This document shows positions 7,518-10,675 of a DNA stretch of 10,675 nucleotides, in pieces. The notes beneath the pieces were generated by a model, which did no database searches, was not told the origin of the DNA, and was given only the letters and a program-made list of their open reading frames with translations. Source of the stretch: an uncultured Collinsella sp. (lineage in GTDB: Bacteria; Actinomycetota; Coriobacteriia; Coriobacteriales; Coriobacteriaceae); assembly GCA_900553705.1 (NCBI GenBank), contig USEK01000037.1:1-10675 (forward strand). Reading direction: 5' to 3'. The stretch's first letter is position 1. Each line of letters starts with the position of its first letter. The position numbers were made by a program, and so were the translations under genes.

Positions 7518-7545
7518 TTGACAGGAACAACTGTTCGAAGATAAT
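7518..7545 (+). promoter_or_regulatory. Sigma-70-type promoter for the LysM gene
   Basis: A perfect -35 TTGACA (7518-7523) and a 5-of-6 match -10 GATAAT (7540-7545) are separated by 16 bp. SOS box 2 (7524-7537) fills almost the whole spacer, so bound LexA would directly exclude RNA polymerase. Transcription would start near 7552, inside or beside SOS box 1, leaving a leader of roughly 80 nt before the LysM gene. Confidence 0.75.
7524..7537. promoter_or_regulatory. Candidate SOS (LexA) box 2, inside promoter spacer
   Basis: GGAACAACTGTTCG fits CGAACnnnnGTTCG with one mismatch (first base). It sits between the -35 and -10 of the rightward promoter. It is the middle of three boxes with identical 28-bp spacing. 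Confidence 0.82.
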
Positions 7546-7551
7546 AATAAC

Positions 7552-7565
7552 CGAACATTCGTTCT
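7552..7565. promoter_or_regulatory. Candidate SOS (LexA) box 1
   Basis: CGAACATTCGTTCT matches CGAACnnnnGTTCG in all but the last base. It lies just downstream of the -10 element of the LysM-gene promoter, near the expected transcription start, and about 80 bases upstream of lexA's start codon on the other strand. Confidence 0.85.
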
Positions 7566-7635
7566 CGCGCTAGACATTTTTGTCCGCGCGGCTTGATAAA
7601 ACTGTTCTCAGCAAAACACGCGAGAGGAGAACATG

Positions 7636-8085
7636 ATGAAAGCAACGAATATGGTCCAGGGAAACCTCGCCCTTAAGCTCGAGATGCCTGCGGAACCCAC
7701 TTTTACTGTTGTTCAGGGTGGCCGCTCCGGCTTTCAGCCTTTGACCGTAAAGTCTGCTCGCAATCAGCAGGCTGCAGTCGCGCCGGCCCGCGTTGCCCTG
7801 AAGGTTCCGACGATTGTCGCTGTTGCCGTTTCGCTTACGCTCTTCGTTGTCCTCGCTACGTTGGTCTTTAGCGCTCGTCACGCCGCGTATGCCGAGTCCG
7901 TTTCCAACGTTACCTACGAGACCATTCGCGTTCAGCCTGGCGATTCTCTTTGGTCGCTTGCCGAGGAATATCCCATCGAAGGCCTTTCCACGCAAGAGAC
8001 TTCCGACATGATCCGTAACGTCAATCATCTGGAGCATGGTTCGCTCGCCGCCGGTGCGCATCTTAAGGTTCCTGCTCGTTCGTAA
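7636..8085 (+). CDS. Membrane-anchored LysM protein, probable SOS cell-division suppressor (YneA/Rv2719c-like)
   Basis: The protein is about 149 residues. It has a cytoplasmic N-terminal region of roughly 55 residues, one hydrophobic membrane segment (about 57-79, VPTIVAVAVSLTLFVVLATL and following) and an external LysM domain (about 95-147) with the diagnostic VQPGDSLWSLAEEY and a final AGAHLKVP. LysM binds peptidoglycan glycan chains. ATG 7636 is preferred over the adjacent ATG 7633 because AGGAG (7625-7629) is 6 bases from 7636 but only 3 from 7633. Divergence from lexA, a promoter overlapped by SOS boxes, and nrdR downstream match the position of yneA in Bacillus and Rv2719c in Mycobacterium, whose products delay division after DNA damage. 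Topology, domain and context support the call; sequence identity to those proteins outside LysM is not evident by eye, so the function is inferred. Confidence 0.82.
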   Translation: MKATNMVQGNLALKLEMPAEPTFTVVQGGRSGFQPLTVKSARNQQAAVAPARVALKVPTIVAVAVSLTLFVVLATLVFSARHAAYAESVSNVTYETIRVQPGDSLWSLAEEYPIEGLSTQETSDMIRNVNHLEHGSLAAGAHLKVPARS

Positions 8086-8098
8086 TCATTATCGCGCT

Positions 8099-8142
8099 GC
8101 GCATGGTACCCTTGTTATCGTTTAAGAGGAGGTACCATGCGC
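8099..8142 (+). promoter_or_regulatory. Perfect 12-bp inverted repeat enclosing the nrdR ribosome-binding site and start codon
   Basis: GCGCATGGTACC (8099-8110) is exactly complementary to GGTACCATGCGC (8131-8142), with a 20-nt loop (8111-8130). The right arm contains the last two G of the AGGAGG Shine-Dalgarno (8127-8132) and the whole nrdR ATG (8137-8139). In mRNA this stem would hide the start codon. No T run follows, so a simple terminator is unlikely. It does not resemble the A+T-rich NrdR box. Confidence 0.75.
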
Positions 8143-8580
8143 TGTCCCAAATGTGGCAAGGCACATACCCGCGTCGTTGATTCCCGTATGCAGGAGTCAA
8201 ATAACACCATTAAGCGCCGTCGCGAATGTTGCTCGTGTAACTATCGCTTTACAACGTTTGAGCGATGCGAAGACCCAATCGAGGTCATTAAGTCAGACGG
8301 AACCAAGCAGCGGTTCGATCGCAATAAGCTGCTCGTCGGCTTGATGCGCGCCACCATCAAGCGCGATATCGACACTAAGAAGCTCAATGAGATTATCGAC
8401 GACATCGAGGTCGAGCTGCGCTCTCGCACGCTGACGGCCGTCACGTCCCATGAGTTGGGTGACATGGTGCTCAAGCGTTTGGCCAAGATCGACAAGGTGG
8501 CGTACATCCGCTTTGCCTCGGTCTACCGCGATTTCAAAGACGTCGATGAGTTTCTGCAAGAGCTCGACAAGCTAAGGTGA
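8137..8580 (+). CDS. nrdR: Transcriptional repressor NrdR
   Basis: NrdR is a zinc-ribbon/ATP-cone repressor that senses ATP/dATP and represses ribonucleotide reductase genes. The 147-residue length is typical. The zinc ribbon uses C3, C6, C31 and C34 (MRCPKCG and RRRECCSCNYRFTTFER). The ATP-cone spans about 49-139 (VIKSDGTKQRFDRNKLLVGL and onward). The start is fixed by AGGAGG at 8127-8132, 4 bases upstream, and by the invariant N-terminus. It follows the LysM gene by 51 bases with no separate promoter that I can see, so read-through from the SOS promoter is likely. The perfect hairpin covering its start codon suggests translational control. dut follows after 4 bases, giving a small nucleotide-pool cluster. 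Confidence 0.97.
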   Translation: MRCPKCGKAHTRVVDSRMQESNNTIKRRRECCSCNYRFTTFERCEDPIEVIKSDGTKQRFDRNKLLVGLMRATIKRDIDTKKLNEIIDDIEVELRSRTLTAVTSHELGDMVLKRLAKIDKVAYIRFASVYRDFKDVDEFLQELDKLR

Positions 8581-8584
8581 TTCC

Positions 8585-9028
8585 ATGTCCAACATTACCG
8601 TCAACATAAAGCGTCTCGACCCCACCGTCGAGCTTCCCAAATACGTCCATCCCACCGATGCCGGCTTGGATTTGCGCTCCAACGAGGACTGCGTCCTGAA
8701 GCCCTTCGAACGCCGTCTGGTCTCTACTGGGCTGGCCATCGCCCTGCCCGATGGCTACGCCGGCTTCGTCCAGCCCCGTAGCGGTCTCGCCATCAAACAG
8801 GGTCTGTCTATAGTCAATACGCCTGGCCTCATCGACGCCCACTACCGAGGAGAACTCAAGGTTATCCTCATCAACCTGGACCCCTCCAACAACATCCAAA
8901 TCAACAAAGGCGACCGCATAGCCCAACTCGTCATCCAAGAAGTCCCCACGGTTAACCTCATAGAGGTAGACGAACTGGATAAAACCGACCGAGGCAACGG
9001 AGGCTTCGGCTCCAGCGGCGTCGCCTAG
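8585..9028 (+). CDS. dut: Deoxyuridine 5'-triphosphate nucleotidohydrolase (dUTPase)
   Basis: Dut hydrolyses dUTP to dUMP and pyrophosphate, keeping uracil out of DNA and feeding thymidylate synthesis; the active enzyme is a homotrimer. The 147-residue protein shows all five trimeric dUTPase motifs: DAGLDL (25-30), PRSGLA (64-69), GLIDAHYRGEL (81-91; catalytic D84 and Y87), GDRIAQLVI (109-117) and the P-loop-like RGNGGFGSSG (136-145). A Shine-Dalgarno AAGGTGA overlaps the nrdR stop codon and the ATG is 4 bases beyond it, so nrdR and dut are probably co-translated. The 3' half uses more A-ending codons than neighbouring genes, a mild difference with no other sign of transfer. The stop is followed after 16 nt by the first large hairpin element. 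Confidence 0.97.
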   Translation: MSNITVNIKRLDPTVELPKYVHPTDAGLDLRSNEDCVLKPFERRLVSTGLAIALPDGYAGFVQPRSGLAIKQGLSIVNTPGLIDAHYRGELKVILINLDPSNNIQINKGDRIAQLVIQEVPTVNLIEVDELDKTDRGNGGFGSSGVA

Positions 9029-9044
9029 GGACGCTTGTATCCCT

Positions 9045-9147
9045 CCCGCCCGGGGCTTACCTATATCATTCCATGCTCAAACATTCTCGCGTCGCTTCGC
9101 TCGCTGCGAAACTGCGCGTGGAACGATATAGGTAAGCCCCGGGCGGG
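9045..9147 (+). repeat. 3' hairpin element A, downstream of dut
   Basis: A perfect 23-bp inverted repeat (9045-9067 with 9125-9147) is extended inward by TTCCA pairing (9069-9073 with 9119-9123). It encloses a core that carries TGCTCAAACATTCTCGC (9074-9090) and GCGAAACTGCGCG (9106-9118), with a small apical TTCGC/GCGAA stem. Total length is 103 nt. The same core recurs, inverted, in element B, but the outer stem is different. No T-run follows, so it is not a canonical terminator. Confidence 0.92.
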
Positions 9148-9180
9148 CGGCTACCAGCTTGAAACAATATTTACTTTTCT

Positions 9181-9244
9181 AGTAAGTCGATGCGATAAAG
9201 GGACGCCTCCTTTGTCGCATCGACTTACTGTATTTATATTTTCT
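9181..9244 (+). terminator. Rho-independent terminator for the LysM-nrdR-dut unit
   Basis: A 21-bp stem (9181-9201 with 9209-9229; 20 Watson-Crick pairs and one G-U) has a 7-nt loop (GACGCCT). It is followed by the T-rich tract TATTTATATTTTCT (9231-9244). The T tract favours the plus strand. On the other strand the stem is followed by an A-rich stretch with few T, so use in both directions is less likely. Confidence 0.85.
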
Positions 9245-9305
9245 GGGTCCCCTTTGCAGGTTCTAGTGGTGGGGAATCTGGTATAGCTGCTAGTACGTTA
9301 ACGCA
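9245..9305. other. Unassigned spacer in the convergent gap
   Basis: This stretch separates the terminator from hairpin element B in the gene-free 9029-9420 region. I see no coding sequence or clear promoter. The only structure is a weak AGCTGC/GCAGCT repeat (near 9286 and 9303) that runs into the outer arm of element B. Confidence 0.4.
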
Positions 9306-9407
9306 GCTAGCCTGCGGGAGGCCCTATATATCGTCCCGCGCGCAGTTTCGCAGCGAAGCGAGAATGTTTGAGCACGGGATGATATATAGGGCCTCCCGCA
9401 GGCTAGC
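9306..9407 (-). repeat. 3' hairpin element B, downstream of the glycosyltransferase gene
   Basis: A 33-bp inverted repeat (9306-9338 with 9375-9407) has one non-identical position, which becomes a G-U pair in RNA. It encloses the same core as element A, read on the minus strand: TGCTCAAACATTCTCGC (complement of 9358-9374) and GCGAAACTGCGCG (complement of 9339-9351). The piece between the two core blocks is 6 nt here against 15 nt in element A. Total length is 102 nt. It begins 13 nt after the glycosyltransferase stop, in sense orientation to that gene. No T-run follows on the minus strand. Confidence 0.92.
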
Positions 9408-9420
9408 GGACATTAAGACC

Positions 9421-10626
9421 CTAGCGAATATGCGCGGGTTTATCGCCCCAGTAGAAGCGGCAGAAGGCTCGTTTGCGCTTTTGGGGTTTGCCTACGAGCT
9501 CCATGGTTGCGATGGCTATGTCTTCGGCTGCGTGGGGACGGCGCAGGACTTCGCCATTGATGAGCAGTGCCTTGAGCGACTCCGGATGATCGTGGAGATG
9601 GCGCAACGTCACGATGAGTTCTCGTGCGGTGGTGACGTGCATGCTGGCGCCCATGCCGGTGAGCATCGTTGTGTTGGCCTTTTCCTGACCGTATGATTTG
9701 CCCAGCAGAATCATCGGCAGATGCGCGCACAGGCACTCAGTGACGGTGAGTCCGCCCGATTTGAGGATTGCCAGGTCGCAGCCGTGCATGAGGGCCGCCA
9801 TGTCGTCCACGTAGTCCAGAACCGTGACGTTGTCGAGCTTCATGGCGTCGAAGAGCGTCTTGAGGCGGGTGGCGTATTCCTTATCCTTGCCCGGCAAAAA
9901 GATAAAGTGCATGTCCTCGAAGCTGCGCAGGAAGGGGAGTGTGCGGTCCATCTCCGCGCGAAAGCGAACGTACGGTTGAGGCAAACTGGCACCGGCCATC
10001 ACCAACACAACGGTCTTGTCAGCGGGGAGATTGAACTTCTCGAGTTCTTCATCGCGATTGTAGTCCGTATCAAACCCGGCGCGAATGGGGATGCCTGTAA
10101 TGCGGATTTTGGTCTCGGGAACTTTACGGGGGCGAAGTGTCTCGGCCATAAATTCGTTGGCTACGCAGAACAGGTCGGTGTCCTTGTGGGGCCAAAAGCC
10201 TTCGACTTCATAGTCTGTTGGTACGCAGATGACTGGATAATCGATACCCGTAATTACACGGGCGCCCACAGCGACGTTGGCTGCCGTAATGTGTGTTGCA
10301 ACCACGGCTATGGGCCTGCGGGTGCGGACATATTCGTTGAAGGCAGGGAACATAATACGTGACCATGCCGTGCCGCCACCCCAGAGAAGATGTCCCGTAA
10401 GCGTATATCGCCAGGTCAGGTCGTAAATGGGGCGTGTGGCTCCCGTAAAAGAAGCCGCGGTCTTATTGCCGTCGAATTTAATACGTCCAAAATCAAGGAT
10501 ATCGAGCACTTCAATTTCAATATCCTCAGGGATTCCCTTGGTGCCACGGATAAGGTCAAATGCTTGTGCAATCGCGTTGGCGGCGGCTTTGTGGCCCGAT
10601 CCAACCGATGCGTGCACAATGGTTAC
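9421..10626 (-). CDS. MGDG synthase/UgtP-type glycolipid glycosyltransferase (extreme N-terminus cut by adapter)
   Basis: The 401 visible residues form a GT-B-fold glycosyltransferase of the family that includes plant MGDG synthase and bacterial UgtP, which transfer a sugar from a UDP-sugar to diacylglycerol on the inner membrane face. The N-terminal domain opens with TIVHASVGSGHKAAANAI (2-19), the signature GSGH segment, and includes ATHITAANVAVGA (110-122) and the PTDY of VCVPTDYEVEGFWPH-type proteins (136-139). The C-terminal nucleotide-sugar domain has VVLVMAGAS (206-214), the FIFLPGKDKE segment (241-250) and the donor-binding KSGGLTVTECLCAHLPMILL (289-308). Homologues begin only a few residues before the visible V1, so about 3-10 residues and the start codon are lost at the adapter junction 10626/10627. 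A likely product is a glucosyl- or galactosyl-diacylglycerol for the membrane or lipoteichoic acid anchors. Donor and acceptor cannot be read from sequence. Confidence 0.9.
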   Translation of the reverse strand, partial: VTIVHASVGSGHKAAANAIAQAFDLIRGTKGIPEDIEIEVLDILDFGRIKFDGNKTAASFTGATRPIYDLTWRYTLTGHLLWGGGTAWSRIMFPAFNEYVRTRRPIAVVATHITAANVAVGARVITGIDYPVICVPTDYEVEGFWPHKDTDLFCVANEFMAETLRPRKVPETKIRITGIPIRAGFDTDYNRDEELEKFNLPADKTVVLVMAGASLPQPYVRFRAEMDRTLPFLRSFEDMHFIFLPGKDKEYATRLKTLFDAMKLDNVTVLDYVDDMAALMHGCDLAILKSGGLTVTECLCAHLPMILLGKSYGQEKANTTMLTGMGASMHVTTARELIVTLRHLHDHPESLKALLINGEVLRRPHAAEDIAIATMELVGKPQKRKRAFCRFYWGDKPAHIR

Positions 10627-10675
10627 CTGTCTCTTATACACATCTGACGCTGCCGACGACTAGTCGAGTGTAGAT
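10627..10675 (-). other. Nextera (Tn5) read-1 adapter with index, not genomic
   Basis: The 19-base mosaic end complement CTGTCTCTTATACACATCT (10627-10645) is followed by the rest of the read-1 (i5-side) adapter to 10659. Next come an 8-base index CTAGTCGA (10660-10667) and the beginning of the P5 flank GTGTAGAT (10668-10675). Reading from the adapter into the minus-strand gene gives an artefactual MYKRQ start. Confidence 0.98.

Noticed and set aside
7473..7577. N-terminal extension of lexA to 7577
   Set aside because: It would translate through the operator boxes and the divergent promoter, and LexA homology starts at the ATG at 7472, which has a good Shine-Dalgarno.
7595..7612. Fourth SOS box near ACTGTTCTC
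   Set aside because: Only one half-site (GTTC) is present; the other arm does not match and the 28-bp phase is not kept.
8099..8142. Intrinsic terminator for the LysM gene
   Set aside because: The stem is followed by nrdR coding sequence and not by a T-run, so standard termination is unlikely.
9035..9286. 83-residue open frame downstream of dut
   Set aside because: It is made of the hairpin element and the terminator; there is no ribosome-binding site and the composition is not protein-like.
9045..9407. CRISPR array, or integron attC-like sites
   Set aside because: There are only two copies, in inverted orientation, with no regular spacers. attC sites conserve the outer ends, whereas here the apical core is conserved and the ends vary.
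9045..9407. Insertion sequence or remnant with terminal inverted repeats
   Set aside because: No transposase coding sequence and no clear target-site duplication; the outer arms of the two copies differ, unlike the ends of one IS.
9721..10362. 213-residue open frame opposite the glycosyltransferase
   Set aside because: Antisense shadow of a gene with clear family motifs.

Overview
The window is a 10,590-base genomic insert (37-10626) bounded at both ends by Illumina Nextera (Tn5) adapter sequence, so both ends are library cut points and not biological boundaries. Gene content and order point to a member of the Actinomycetota, most likely a Coriobacteriia such as Collinsella. This is inference. 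The support is the order miaB-miaA-hflX, then lexA with a divergent LysM gene, then nrdR; the absence of mutS/mutL between miaB and miaA; the presence of RNase Y and SpoVS; and moderately G+C-rich DNA with strongly biased codon use.

Layout: (1) 37-6139, plus strand: a tight operon-like run of the 3' part of rny (RNase Y), a GHKL-fold ATPase of unknown role, spoVS, miaB, miaA and hflX. Several junctions are 1-base overlaps or 1-base gaps. The theme is RNA decay, tRNA A37 modification and ribosome rescue. (2) 7472-6124, minus strand: lexA followed, with a TAATG overlap, by a DUF1624/HGSNAT-like membrane acyltransferase gene whose end overlaps the end of hflX. (3) 7473-7635: a divergent SOS control region with three LexA-type boxes exactly 28 bp apart. 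(4) 7636-9028, plus strand: a membrane-anchored LysM protein (YneA/Rv2719c-like candidate division inhibitor), nrdR (ribonucleotide reductase repressor) and dut (dUTPase). The theme is DNA damage and nucleotide pools. (5) 9029-9420: a gene-free convergent region with two ~100-nt hairpin elements and an intrinsic terminator. (6) 10626-9421, minus strand: an almost complete MGDG-synthase/UgtP-type glycolipid glycosyltransferase, cut at its N-terminus by the adapter.

The most unusual structures are the two 3' hairpin elements. Each lies 13-16 nt after a stop codon, in sense orientation to its gene. They share a conserved apical core but have different, internally matched outer stems. Others worth attention are the 28-bp-phased SOS boxes with one box filling a promoter spacer, the perfect 12-bp inverted repeat that would bury the nrdR start codon, and the apparent translational coupling of an acyltransferase to lexA. 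I see no CRISPR array, insertion sequence, tRNA or rRNA.
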